Assembly (NCBI GenBank): GCA_963696675.1
Contig: CAVOLM010000024.1
Coordinates: forward strand, 1-64,000
Source: DATBVX01 sp963696675
Lineage (GTDB): Bacteria; Pseudomonadota; Gammaproteobacteria; Steroidobacterales; Steroidobacteraceae
Direction of reading: 5' to 3'
Length of the DNA stretch: 64,000 nt
Shown: positions 19,119 to 29,682 of the stretch, piece after piece
Layout of the letters: every line of letters starts with the position of its first letter
Position numbering within the stretch: the first letter of the stretch is position 1
Position numbers and translations under genes: made by a program
The notes under the pieces: model-generated
Seen by the model: the letters and a program-made list of their open reading frames with translations, nothing else
What the model was told of the DNA's origin: nothing
Database searches by the model: none

Positions 19119-20299
19119 GTGCCGGGTCTTCCCAGTGGATTGCGCTTCGCCCTAGTGGCCGGTGAGGCGTCGGGAGACCAGCTCGGCGCAGCGCTGATCC
19201 GTTCACTGCGTGCACGCAGTCCGTCGGCGCGATTCTTCGGCGTCGCGGGCCCGAAGATGCAGGCGGAGGGCTGCGAAGCCTGGGCGCACTCCGAAGCGCT
19301 CGCGGTCATGGGGCTTTTCGAGGTGCTGAGGCACCTGCCGCGGCTGCTGAAGATGCGCAAAGGCCTGCGCGAGCGATTGCTGACGGAGCGCCCGGATGTG
19401 TTCATCGGGATCGATGCGCCGGAATTCAATCTCGGGCTGGCACGCGATCTGCGAGCCGCGGGGCTTCGCACCGTGCAATACGTGAGTCCGCAGGTGTGGG
19501 CGTGGCGACAGGGGCGCGTGCGCGGTATCGGCGCGGCCGTCGATCTGGTGCTTTGCCTGCTGCCGTTCGAGGAGCAGTTCTACGCGCAGGCCGGCATTCG
19601 CGCCGAGTTCGTCGGTCATCCGCTCGCCGATGTGATTCCCGAAGACAGTGACCCTCGCGCCGCCCGCCGGGAGCTTGGGCTGGCGCCGGAGCGCCCGACC
19701 GTGGCGGTTCTGCCCGGCAGCCGCGTTGGCGAAGTGAGTCGCCTGGGCAATGACTTTGCAGGCGCAATCGGCTGGCTCGCGGCGCGTCGGCCGCAGCTGC
19801 AGTTCGTCGCGCCGATGGCGAATGAGGCCGTGCGCGCGATCTTCGCCCGGGCGCTGGAAAGGCATGCCACCGGGTATCGAGGTCCGCGTGCTCGATGGCC
19901 AGTCACATCGCGCGCTGGCAGCGGCGGATGTCGTGCTGGTCGCCTCCGGCACCGCGACGCTCGAGACGTTGCTGACCAGGAGGCCCATGGTGGTGGCCTA
20001 TCGTCTCGGCGGGCTGACGGCGTGGTTGCTGCGAACCTTCAACTTGATGAAGGCACCGTTCTTTTCCCAGCCTAACCTGCTGGCCGGCGAGCGCATCGTG
20101 CCGGAACTCTTTCAGGAGCAGGTGAGCGCTGAAACGTTGGGTGCAGAGCTGTTGCGCGAGCTCGATGATCCGGCGTTGCGCGAACGGCAGGAGCGCGTGT
20201 TCAGTGACATCCATCGACAGCTCGAGCGCAACGCGAGCGATCGTGCTGCTGATGCGATTCTTGCGCTGCTCGCCACGAAGCGCGGTGCCTGCTTCATGA
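19119..20299 (+). CDS. lpxB: Lipid-A-disaccharide synthase (frame-broken)
   Basis: GT19 glycosyltransferase that condenses UDP-diacylglucosamine with lipid X at the inner membrane. Motifs are ALVAGEASGDQLGAALI, FFGVAGPKMQAEGCEAW, FIGIDAPEFNLGLARDLR, YVSPQVWAWRQGRV and VLPGSRVGEVSRL; after a +1 shift near 19866 come AAADVVLVASGTATLETLL and KAPFFSQPNLLAGERIVPEL. The GTG start at 19119 is preceded by TAGGGGAG. The frame stays open into rnhB; a TGA overlapping the rnhB ATG (20297-20299) is one frame away and is taken here as the natural stop. Confidence 0.93.
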
Positions 20300-21009
20300 A
20301 GCGCCGACGCCGCCGACAGGCGCGACTGCCTTTTCCTGACCCCACCCGATTGGCCGGCGTGGATGAAGCGGGTCGCGGTCCGCTGGCGGGACCGGTCGTC
20401 GCTGCCGCAGTCATTCTCGATCGCCGGCGACCCATCCGCGGACTGGCCGACTCGAAGGTGCTGGAACCGGAAGTACGCGAGAAGCTCGCGGTGAAGATCA
20501 GGGCGCGGGCACTCGCGTGGTCAGTGGCCTGGGCGGATCGCGAGGAAGTCGACACACTCAATATCCTGCAGGCCACCTTGCTTGCGATGCGCCGGGCATT
20601 GCTCGGCCTGAGGATCGCGCCCGATGAGGTGCGGATCGACGGGGATCGCTGTCCATCGCTCGATGGCCTGGCATTCGCGTGTCCGGCGGTTCCGATCATT
20701 CAGGGCGATGCGCTGGTTCCCGCCATCAGCGCGGCCTCGATCCTGGCCAAGACCTACAGAGATGCATGGATGCGCTCGTTCCACGAGATCTGGCCGGACT
20801 ATGGCTTCGCATCGCACAAGGGCTATGCCACCCCGGAACATCTGGCAGCCCTGGAGTGCCATGGGGCCTGTCCCTTGCACCGCCGCTCATTCATGCCAGT
20901 CAAGGAGATGACTGGCTGGGAGCTCGAGGAATACCAGTCAGAACTCGGCGCCGCAGAGGCGGTGCAGCCAGCTACAATCGCGCCCGTCCAACTGCTGATC
21001 CTTCCATGA
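20296..21009 (+). CDS. rnhB: Ribonuclease HII
   Basis: Removes misincorporated ribonucleotides and RNA-DNA hybrids. The catalytic DEG(R)G motif is VDEAGRGPLAGPV near residue 19; further active-site segments are GLADSKVLEPEVREKL, RIDGDRCPSL, ISAASILAKTYRDAWM and GYATPEHLAALECHGACPLHRRSF. A basic MKRRRRRQARL leader precedes the core, with no Shine-Dalgarno before the ATG, consistent with coupling to (or apparent fusion with) lpxB. A ~30-residue tail follows the usual end. The stop TGA overlaps the dnaE ATG (ATGA), the standard lpxB-rnhB-dnaE order. Confidence 0.93.
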   Translation: MKRRRRRQARLPFPDPTRLAGVDEAGRGPLAGPVVAAAVILDRRRPIRGLADSKVLEPEVREKLAVKIRARALAWSVAWADREEVDTLNILQATLLAMRRALLGLRIAPDEVRIDGDRCPSLDGLAFACPAVPIIQGDALVPAISAASILAKTYRDAWMRSFHEIWPDYGFASHKGYATPEHLAALECHGACPLHRRSFMPVKEMTGWELEEYQSELGAAEAVQPATIAPVQLLILP

Positions 21010-24000
21010 GCCAGTTCGTCCACCTGCGCGTTCACACCGAGTTCTCGCTCCTCGACAGCGTGGTGCGCGTGCCGGATCTCATCGACGCGACGGCTCGTGC
21101 GGCGATGCCGGCCATCGCGCTCACGGACGAGACGAATCTGTTCGCGATGGTGAAGTTCTATCGGGGCGCGCAGGCACGTGGACTCAAACCCATCGTCGGT
21201 GTCGATGTGCGCCTGCGCGAGGCGGCCGAGCGACAGGAACCCGCGCGCTTGACGCTGCTCAGCCAGAACCTCGCCGGTTATCGCAATCTCACGCAGCTCA
21301 TCACCCGGGCATACCTCGAAGGCCAACGCCGTGGTGTGCCACTGATCGACCGCAACTGGCTTTCAGCCTCGAGCACGGCTGGCTTGATTGCACTTTCCGG
21401 GGCGCAGGAGGGTGACATCGGCCGGGCCCTTCTCGCCAATCGCGTGACGAGGCGCGACGGTTCCTCGGGCGCTGGCTCGAAGTCTTCGACAACCGCTTCT
21501 ATGTCGAAGTGCAGAGGCTCGGGCGGCCTAACGAAGAGGAGTACCTGGATGCGGTGTTGCGCCTGGTGGCGCAGTGCCCGACACCCATCGTCGCGACCAA
21601 CGATGTGCGTTTCGTCCGCCCCCAGGATTTCGAGTCCCACGAGGCGCGCGTCTGCATCCAGGAGGGAAGCCTGCTCGCCGATCGGGGTCGCCAGCGACGC
21701 TACACGGAACAGCAGTATCTGCGCTCGCCGGCGGAGATGTCGGAGCTGTTCGCCGACCTGCCGGAGGCGCTCGAGAATTCGGTGGAGATCGCACGTCGCT
21801 GCAGCCTCGAGTTGAAGCTGGGTGAATCACGACTTCCCGAGTATCCGGTACCGGACGGGATCACGGCGGCGGACTACCTGCGTGGGCAGGCGCGCGATGG
21901 ACTCGAGAAAAGGCTGGCGGGGCTCGTCAATGCTCCCGCCGGCGCGGTCAGCGACCGGGCTGTGTATCAGCAGCGCCTCACGACGGAGCTCGACACCATC
22001 TGCAGCATGGGCTTTGCCGGATACTTTCTCATCGTCGCGGATTTCATTCGCTGGGCGCGTGAGAACGGCATTCCGGTCGGCCCTGGCCGCGGATCCGGCG
22101 CCGGATCGTTGGTAGCGTGGAGTATCGGCATCACGGATCTCGATCCGCTGCAGCACGATCTGCTGTTCGAGCGTTTCCTGAATCCCGAGCGCGTCTCGAT
22201 GCCGGACTTCGACATCGACTTCTGCATGCAGGGCCGCGATCGGGTGATCGATTACGTGGCCGAGAAGTATGGACGCGACCGGGTCTCACAGATCATCACC
22301 TACGGAACCATGGCAGCCAAGGCCGTGGTGCGCGATGTCGGCCGTGTGCAGGGCATGAGCTATGGGTACGTCGATCGCATCGCCAAGCTGATTCCTTTCG
22401 AGCTCGGCATCACGCTCGACAAGGCGCTGCAGGATGAGCCGGAGCTCAAGCGACTGTATGAATCGGAAGAGGAAATCCGCAGCCTCATCGACATGGCGCG
22501 CTCCCTTGAAGGCTTGACCCGTAACGCGGGCACGCACGCGGGTGGAGTGGTGATCGCGCCGTCGATGCTCACTGATTTCACGCCCCTGTTCTGCGAAGAA
22601 GGCTCGCACAGCGTCGTCACGCAGTTCGACAAGGACGATGTCGAGGCGGCCGGGCTGGTGAAATTCGATTTCCTCGGCCTGCGTACTCTCACCATCATCG
22701 ATTGGACCGTCAAGGCGATCAATGCGCAGCGCCAGGCAGCGAACGAGGCGCTGCTCGACATCACCTTGCTGCCCATGGACGATCCGGCGACCTTTACGCT
22801 GCTGAAGAGTTGTCGCACCAACGCGGTCTTTCAGCTCGAGTCGCGCGGCATGAAGGATCTCATTCGCCGCCTGCAACCCGACCGTTTCGAGGACATCGTT
22901 GCGCTGGTGGCACTGTTCCGGCCCGGACCGCTGCAATCGGGAATGGTCGATGACTTCATTGCACGCAAGCACGGGCGGACCGACCAGCCGATCGATTATC
23001 TGCATCCGGATCTCAAGCCCGTGCTCGCCGGCACGTACGGCGTGATCCTGTATCAGGAGCAAGTGATGCAGATCGCGCAGGTGCTGGCCGGGTATACGCT
23101 CGGTGGCGCTGATCTCCTGCGCCGTGCCATGGGCAAGAAGAAGCCCGAGGAAATGGCGAAACAGCGTTCGGTGTTCACCGAAGGAGCCGTACGGCGCGGC
23201 GTACCCGAACCGCGCGCCCGGCACATCTTCGACCTGATGGAGAAGTTCGCGGGCTACGGCTTCAACAAGTCGCATTCGGCGGCGTACGCGCTCCTCTCGT
23301 ATCAAACCGCGTGGCTCAAGGCGCACTACCCGGCGCAGTTCATGGCTGCCGTGCTGTCGGCGGACATGGATCGCACCGACAAAGTGGTGACGCTGATCGA
23401 CGAGTGTGTGAGCCTCGGACTCAAGGTTGAGCCGCCGGATATCAATTCGTCTCAATATGACTTCACCGTGAGCGGTACCCACAGGATCCGCTACGGGCTG
23501 GGCGCGGTGAAGGGTGTGGGACAGTCGGCGGTGGAAGCGCTCATTGCGGAACGCGGCGCACGCGGATCATTCACGAGCATCGAGGACGTATGCCGGCGCC
23601 TGGACCTCAATCGCGTCAACAAGCGCGTGCTGGAAGCGCTGATCCGCTCCGGTTGTCTCGATTCCCTCGGTCACACGCGCAATACGCTGATGAGCCGCCT
23701 CGGCGCCGCGATGCACATGGGTGAGCAGACGACCCGTGCGCAGGCCGTCGGTCAGAACGATTTGTTCGGCCTTGCTGCGGGTCCGGCTCCGGATTCGGAA
23801 GCGTTCGGCGAGGTCGAGTTGCCGGAGTGGCCAGAAGCCACGCGCCTTGCGGGTGAGCGAGACACGCTGGGTCTGTACCTCACGGGTCACCCGATCGCGC
23901 AATACGAGGCGGAACTGAGCTTCCTCACCAGCGGACGCCTGGGCGATCTCGCGAACGGGCGGCCGGTCGGGGCGGGAGAAGGGGGTAGATGGCAACCGGG

Positions 24001-24547
24001 GCGCAATGTCACCGTGGGCGGTCTGGTCCTGGAAGTGCGCAAGCGCGCAAACCGCGTCACGCTGGTGCTCGACGATCGCAGCGGAAGGATCGAAGTGATG
24101 CTCTATGAGGAAACTTATCAGCAGCACCGTGACGTCATCGCCAAGGACGCGATCCTCCTCGTCGATGGCCAGATGCGGTTCGATGAATTCAGCGAAGGCT
24201 GGCGACTCACTGCAAAGCGACTGCTCGACATCGACAGGGCACGCGAGCAGCAGGCGCGGCGGCTCATCGTGCAGTGGCCAGCGGGTGCAGACGGGAGCGA
24301 CCAGGTGCGCCGCCTGATCGAGATTCTCAAGCCCTACGTCGGCGGCAACTGCAGTATCCAGATCGGCTACCGTGGCGCGGGCGCAAGCGGTGCGCTGGTG
24401 CTCGACGAACAATGGCTGGTGCGTCCCACACAGGAACTCATCGAGCAGCTGAAGCGCTTCGTCGGAGCGGAAAACCTGCGCGTCGTGTACGGAGCGCGCG
24501 GGGCGGGCGAGGACGGCGGCAGCAGTATCGGCAGAAGCTTCAATTGA
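21006..24547 (+). CDS. dnaE: DNA polymerase III alpha subunit (one frame break)
   Basis: Replicative C-family polymerase. N-terminal PHP domain (FVHLRVHTEFSLLDSVVRV, then ALTDETNLFAMVKFY), polymerase palm with the catalytic aspartates in MPDFDIDFCMQGRDRV (near residue 400) and GPGRGSGAGSLVAW just before, fingers around GYGFNKSHSAAYALLSYQTAW, a helix-hairpin-helix region, and a C-terminal OB domain (NVTVGGLVLEVRKRANRVTLVLDD). About 1180 residues in total. One shift (net -1) near 21450-21500 within the PHP domain separates the first ~150 residues from the rest. It lies between rnhB and accA, as in E. coli. Confidence 0.96.
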
Positions 24548-24645
24548 TCGGCCGGGTTGCCGGTACTGCACAGGGCACGATCGTCCGAGGTCGACGCAAC
24601 GCGCCGGATGAAACTTGTGCACAGTTGCCCTAGCATGTCGCGCCC

Positions 24646-25605
24646 ATGGACCTGAACTTCCTCGACTTCGAACAGCCGATCGCCGAGCTCGAGGCGAAGA
24701 TCGACGAGCTCAAATTCCTCGGTTCCGACACCGAGATCAACATCGGCGAGGAAATTGCGCGCCTGAAGGCGAAGAGCCGCGCGCTGACCACCAGCATCTT
24801 CGCGAATCTCACGCCCTGGCAGATCACGCAGCTCGCACGACATCCGCAGCGCCCCTACGCGCTCGATCACATCGGCCAGGTGTTTACCGACTTCCAGGAG
24901 TTGCATGGGGATCGGATGTACGGCGACGATCTCGCCATCGTGGGCGGACCGGCGCGTCTGGATGGGCGCGCGGTGATGCTGATCGGCCACCAGAAGGGAC
25001 GCGATACCAAGGAGCGCGTGCGGCGCAACTACGGCATGCCGAAGCCCGAGGGCTACCGCAAGGCACTGCGACTCATGCAGCTTGCCGAGCGCTTTCGCCT
25101 GCCGCTGGTGACGCTGATCGACACGCCTGGTGCCTATCCCGGCGTCGGCTCCGAAGAGCGTGGCCAGAGTGAGGCGATCGCACGCAATCTGTTCGTGATG
25201 AGCACGCTCGCGATCCCGATCGTGAGCATCGTGATCGGGGAGGGAGGCTCAGGAGGGGCGTTGGCGATCGGAGTGTGCGATCGCCTGTTGATGCTCCAAT
25301 ACAGCATCTACTCCGTGATTTCTCCCGAGGGTTGCGCCTCGATACTGTGGAAAAGCGCCGACAAGAAGGAGCTGGCAGCCGAGGCGATGGGACTCACGGC
25401 GGAGCGGCTGAGCAAGTTGAACCTGGTGGATGAGGTGGTGCGTGAGCCACTCGGCGGAGCGCATCGCGACCCTGGCGCGACCGCCGAGACGTTGAAGAGC
25501 GCATTGCTCCGCCATCTCAACGAGCTCGAGCAGGTGTCGGTGGAACAGCTCCTCGCCGCACGCGAAACGCGACTCAAGACTTTCGGCGCGTTCACTGGCA
25601 ACTGA
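24646..25605 (+). CDS. accA: Acetyl-CoA carboxylase carboxyltransferase subunit alpha
   Basis: Forms malonyl-CoA together with AccD from carboxybiotin-BCCP. Intact 319 residues, normal. The N-terminal LNFLDFEQPIAELEAKIDEL helix, WQITQLARHPQRPYALDHI, VGGPARLDGRAVMLIGHQKG, the oxyanion-hole glycine stretch GEGGSGGALAIG and YSVISPEGCASILWK are all family hallmarks. Separated from dnaE by ~100 nt without recognisable promoter boxes and followed by tilS after 19 nt. Confidence 0.97.
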   Translation: MDLNFLDFEQPIAELEAKIDELKFLGSDTEINIGEEIARLKAKSRALTTSIFANLTPWQITQLARHPQRPYALDHIGQVFTDFQELHGDRMYGDDLAIVGGPARLDGRAVMLIGHQKGRDTKERVRRNYGMPKPEGYRKALRLMQLAERFRLPLVTLIDTPGAYPGVGSEERGQSEAIARNLFVMSTLAIPIVSIVIGEGGSGGALAIGVCDRLLMLQYSIYSVISPEGCASILWKSADKKELAAEAMGLTAERLSKLNLVDEVVREPLGGAHRDPGATAETLKSALLRHLNELEQVSVEQLLAARETRLKTFGAFTGN

Positions 25606-25624
25606 GTGCCGCTCTCGGTGTGGC

Positions 25625-26975
25625 ATGACCGGCTTCTCCGCCGCAACCCTGCATGCCGCCCTGGTGTCGCTCGGCTCTGATCCCGCAGCCGCTCGGTATT
25701 GTGTTGCCTTCAGCGGCGGTGCGGATTCGACCGCCCTGCTCAAATGTGTGGCGGACCTGCATGAGCAGCACGCGGGACTCGAGCTGCGCGCCGTGCATAT
25801 CAACCATCACCTGCAGGCTGATGCCGACCTCTGGGGCGAGCATTGCAAGCGGTTGGCGAGCCAGTTGACCGTACCATTCGTGCTCCTCGATGCTCGTGTA
25901 CAGGCCACACGTGGAGAATCGCTCGAGGCTGCAGCGCGAGAGGTCCGCTATCGCCTGTTGGCCGAAGCGCTTGCTCCTGGTGAATGTCTCCTGACGGCCC
26001 ACCACGCCGAGGACCAGCTCGAAACCTTGCTGCTGCAGCTGGCGCGCGGTGCGGGTGTGGCGGGTCTCGCGGGGATGCCGCGCCGTGCCCCTTGCGGGCG
26101 CGGGGAGCACCTGAGGCCGCTGCTTGATTTCCGCCGACAACAGTTACGAAGCTACCTGGCGGCGGCGAGACTCACGTGGGTCGCGGACCCGAGCAACGAG
26201 AATCAGCGGTATGACCGCAATTTCGTGCGGCAGCGCGTTCTCCCCGTGCTCGGGGAACGCTGGCCGTCATTCCCGGAGAGCGCCGTGCGCAGTGCCGATC
26301 ACCTGGCCAGCGCGCATGCGCTGCTGGATGATCTGGCGCGCGCCGACCACGCTGTCGCGGCAGAAGGTGACCGCCTGAGAGTTCCCGCTCTGCGCGCGTT
26401 GCAACCCGCGCGCCTGCGGAATCTTCTGCGCTTCTGGATACGCCTGCGCGAGGGCTCGCTCCCCTCCAGCGCAGTCCTGCAACAGATCGAAGCACAGATG
26501 CTGATGCTGCGTGCCGACAGCACTCCGCAAGTGCAATGGGGTGAGCAGGTCATCCGACGCTACCGCGATCGCCTGTATCTGACCGCTCAACTCCAGGCCG
26601 AGCCTGCCGGGGAATCATCGTGGCGATGGCGCGCAGAGCCCGAACTCGCGCTGCCCGCTGGGTCAGGCCGCCTTCGTGCTCGTTTCGAGCCGCGGCGTGG
26701 CGCCAGGCTGGCCGGTATTCCCGACCAACTGCGGGTGCGATGGAGATCGGGCGGAGAAACCCTGCGGCTCGCCGCCAATCGCCCGCATCGCGAGCTGCGA
26801 AGCCTCATGCAGGAGTGGGGCATCGTGCCGTGGATGCGCGGGCGCATTCCACTCGCTGTACGCGGGAGAGGCGCTGGCAGCGGTCGGTGATCTGTGGGTC
26901 GCAGCAGAATTTCGTGCTGCTGAGGATCAGCCCGGCATTCTCATCGAGTGGCTCGATCATCCAGCGTTGGACTGA
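25625..26975 (+). CDS. tilS: tRNA(Ile)-lysidine synthetase (one frame break)
   Basis: Converts C34 of the CAU-anticodon tRNA-Ile to lysidine, switching it from Met to Ile decoding. The PP-loop ATPase motif YCVAFSGGADSTALL is near residues 25-39, with HHAEDQLETLLLQLARG and YDRNFVRQRVLPVL in the core, then the TilS middle domain and a C-terminal substrate-binding domain (LRLAANRPHRELRSLMQEWGI). The final ~40 residues (YAGEALAAVGDLWVAAEF) are in the +1 frame; one inserted base near 26855 explains it. The accA-tilS order is common in Gammaproteobacteria. Confidence 0.94.
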
Positions 26976-27027
26976 AGGCGCCGGGTCGCCTCAGCGCTGC
27001 GTCCGGCTCGAGAACCGGCGAGTTTCA

Positions 27028-27205
27028 TTGAGCAGGCACCCTCATTCTGGTAGCCTGAGTGCCCGTCGAAAATCAGCGGCTGACGCGGCGCAGCTGAGCG
27101 ACGGGATCTGGAGTTGATCTCCCTCACCGACGACCGCCCGCGGCCCTTGGATCGAGTAACCGGTCCTGTCAATACAGGATCGCATGCATTGCGGGTGAGT
27201 CTGGC
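27028..27205 (+). promoter_or_regulatory. pyrG upstream region with weak promoter boxes and a small hairpin
   Basis: The 230-nt gap between tilS and pyrG holds no gene. TTGAGC (27028-27033) and TAGCCT (27051-27056) are 17 nt apart, a mediocre sigma-70 match. Nearer the gene, TCCTGT-CAAT-ACAGGA (27164-27179) is a perfect 6-bp hairpin ending 26 nt before the ATG, close enough to influence initiation. Neither element is proven; the hairpin is the clearer of the two. Confidence 0.3.
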
Positions 27206-28852
27206 ATGACCTGTTTCGTTTTCGTCACTGGTGGCGTCGTTTCCTCGTTGGGCAAGGGCATCGCCAGCGCCTCGCTCGGCGCGATTCTCGAGGCGCGCGG
27301 CCTCAAGATCTCGATGGTGAAGCTGGACCCCTACATCAACGTCGATCCGGGCACGATGAGCCCTTTCCAGCACGGCGAAGTGTTCGTGACCCAGGATGGG
27401 ACCGAAACGGACCTGGACCTCGGACACTACGAGCGTTTCGTGCGCACGACGACGGGCCGTCACAGCAATTTCACCACCGGGCGTATCTACGAGCGGGTGA
27501 TTGCCAAGGAGCGGCGCGGCGATTACCTGGGCGCGACTGTTCAGGTCATCCCGCACATCACCGACGAGATCAAACGCAGCATCCGCCTGGGCGCAGGGGA
27601 TGCGGACGTGTGCATGGTGGAAATTGGCGGCACGGTGGGCGACATCGAGTCGCTGCCTTTCCTCGAGGCCATCCGCCAGATGGGGGTGGAGCTCGGGCGC
27701 AACAACGTCGCTTACATGCACCTGACCCTGATTCCAGTGGTCGGCACGTCGGGCGAGATCAAGACCAAGCCGACTCAGCACTCGGTGAAGGAGCTGCGTG
27801 GCATTGGTATCCAGCCGGATGTTCTGTTGTGCCGCTGCCGTGAGCCGCTGCCGGAAGAGCATCGCCGCAAGATCGCGCTCTTCACCAACGTCGAGGAGCG
27901 CGCGGTCATCTCGGCGGTGGATGCCGACGACATCTACAAGATCCCGCTGCTGCTGCGTGAGCAGGGGCTCGATGACATCATCGTGGACAAGTTGCGCCTG
28001 CAGGCGCCGCCGGCTGACCTGTCGGAATGGCGCCACGTGGTGAGCGCCAAGATGAATCCGGAAGCACAGGTCAATGTCGCGATGGTCGGCAAGTATGTGC
28101 AGATCCGCGACTCGTACATCTCGCTGAATGAAGCGCTCACCCACGCAGGCGTGCGCACGCGCACGCGCGTGCATGTTCACTACGTCGAAGCCACCGACCT
28201 TGAAATGCAAGGCCTCTCAGCGCTTGACGGCATGGATGCGATCCTGGTGCCGGGCGGGTTCGGCGAGCGTGGCATCGAAGGCAAGATCCGGGCGGTGGAG
28301 TACGCGCGTCGCAACGGGATTCCGTATCTCGGGATCTGCCTCGGCATGCAGGTGGCAGTCATTGAATACGCGCGCCACGTCGTGGGTCTGGAGGGCGCCA
28401 ACAGCACCGAGTTCAATCGGGCCACCCCGCACCCGGTGATCGCGCTCATCACGGAGTGGCAGGATCGGGAGCACGGGGCGCAAACTCGGGATGACAGCTC
28501 GGCCAAGGGTGGAACCATGCGCCTCGGCGCACAGGAGTGCCGCATCGTGCCGGGCACGCTCACCCACGCCGTCTACGGGCGGGACCTGATCATGGAACGG
28601 CATCGTCATCGCTACGAATTCAACAACCGCTACCTGGAGCGGATGTCGAAAGCGGGACTGAAGTTCTCGGGCTTCTCGAATGACGGCCTGGTGGAAATGA
28701 TCGAGCTCACCTCGCATCCCTGGTTCATCGCGTGCCAGTTCCATCCTGAATTCACTTCCACGCCCCGGGACGGGCACCCGCTGTTCGCTGGATTCATTCG
28801 CGCGGCGCGCCAGTACCGGGCATCGCAGCTGCCCGCTGCCGCCAGCGCATGA
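27206..28852 (+). CDS. pyrG: CTP synthase
   Basis: Aminates UTP to CTP using glutamine-derived ammonia. Intact 548 residues. The N-terminal synthetase domain carries CFVFVTGGVVSSLGKGIASAS and LDPYINVDPGTMSPFQHGEVF; the C-terminal glutaminase has the nucleophile in YLGICLGMQVAVIEYAR (near residue 376) and the His/Glu pair in ACQFHPEFTSTP. It begins the cluster pyrG-kdsA-eno-ftsB-ispD-ispF-truD; its TGA overlaps the kdsA ATG (ATGA). Confidence 0.98.
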   Translation: MTCFVFVTGGVVSSLGKGIASASLGAILEARGLKISMVKLDPYINVDPGTMSPFQHGEVFVTQDGTETDLDLGHYERFVRTTTGRHSNFTTGRIYERVIAKERRGDYLGATVQVIPHITDEIKRSIRLGAGDADVCMVEIGGTVGDIESLPFLEAIRQMGVELGRNNVAYMHLTLIPVVGTSGEIKTKPTQHSVKELRGIGIQPDVLLCRCREPLPEEHRRKIALFTNVEERAVISAVDADDIYKIPLLLREQGLDDIIVDKLRLQAPPADLSEWRHVVSAKMNPEAQVNVAMVGKYVQIRDSYISLNEALTHAGVRTRTRVHVHYVEATDLEMQGLSALDGMDAILVPGGFGERGIEGKIRAVEYARRNGIPYLGICLGMQVAVIEYARHVVGLEGANSTEFNRATPHPVIALITEWQDREHGAQTRDDSSAKGGTMRLGAQECRIVPGTLTHAVYGRDLIMERHRHRYEFNNRYLERMSKAGLKFSGFSNDGLVEMIELTSHPWFIACQFHPEFTSTPRDGHPLFAGFIRAARQYRASQLPAAASA

Positions 28853-29682
28853 GACTGCATGACTTCGAAGTCGGTCCGGATCAGCCGCTGTTCCTGATTG
28901 CCGGGCCTTGCGTCGTCGAGAGTGAATCTCTGGTCATCGACACTGCCGGCAAATTGCAGGAGATCACGCGGCGGCTGGGCATTCCGTTCATCTTCAAGTC
29001 TTCCTTCGACAAGGCGAATCGTTCCTCGGCAGCGAGCTTCCGCGGCCCGGGCATCGACGAGGGCCTGCGCGTACTGTCGGAGGTGCGGCGGCAGCTCAAG
29101 CTCGCAGTGCTCACGGATGTGCATGAGGACACGCCTCTCGCCGAGGTCGCGGAAGTCGTCGATGTCCTGCAGACGCCGGCATTCCTCTGCCGCCAGACCA
29201 ACTTCATTCGCTCCGTGGCCTCGCAAGGCAGGCCGGTCAACATCAAGAAGGGCCAGTTCCTGTCGCCCTGGGAAATGAAGAATGTCGTCGACAAGGCCCG
29301 CGGTACCGGCAACCAGCAGATCCTGGTGTGCGAGCGTGGCTTTTCATTCGGATACAACAACCTCGTGTCGGACATGCGCGGCCTCGCGGTGATGCGTGAA
29401 ACCGGTTGCCCGGTCGTATTCGATGCGACTCATTCCGTGCAGCTGCCCGGGGGCAAAGGATCCGCCTCCGGAGGACAGCGCGAATTCGTGCCGGTGCTCG
29501 CGCGCGCGGCGGTGGCGGCCGGAGTGGCGGGTATCTTCATGGAGACGCATCCGGATCCGGACAAAGCGCTGAGCGATGGTCCAAATGCGTGGCCGCTGGG
29601 GCACATGGAAGCGCTGCTGGAGACGCTGCTGCAGATCGATCGCACCGTGAAGGCCCAGCCTTATGCGGAGTCGCTCCTGTGA
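28849..29682 (+). CDS. kdsA: 3-deoxy-8-phosphooctulonate synthase (KDO-8-P synthase)
   Basis: Condenses PEP with arabinose-5-phosphate to give KDO-8-P for the LPS inner core. Intact 277 residues, TIM barrel. LFLIAGPCVVESESL opens it; FKSSFDKANRSS, FLCRQTNFIRSVA, VNIKKGQFLSPWEMKNVV and VFDATHSVQLPGG are the usual blocks. Start ATG 28849 overlaps the pyrG stop. Its stop (TGA 29680-29682) lies inside the GTG start of eno (GTGA). Confidence 0.97.
   Translation: MRLHDFEVGPDQPLFLIAGPCVVESESLVIDTAGKLQEITRRLGIPFIFKSSFDKANRSSAASFRGPGIDEGLRVLSEVRRQLKLAVLTDVHEDTPLAEVAEVVDVLQTPAFLCRQTNFIRSVASQGRPVNIKKGQFLSPWEMKNVVDKARGTGNQQILVCERGFSFGYNNLVSDMRGLAVMRETGCPVVFDATHSVQLPGGKGSASGGQREFVPVLARAAVAAGVAGIFMETHPDPDKALSDGPNAWPLGHMEALLETLLQIDRTVKAQPYAESLL

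Noticed and set aside
17723..19471. A 582-codon minus-strand frame across fabZ, lpxA and lpxB
   Set aside because: Antisense shadow of well-identified lipid A genes; Arg/His-rich with no known domains.
26976..27120. Possible small gene between tilS and pyrG
   Set aside because: No start with Shine-Dalgarno and no recognisable protein; short frames here are tails of tilS shadow frames.
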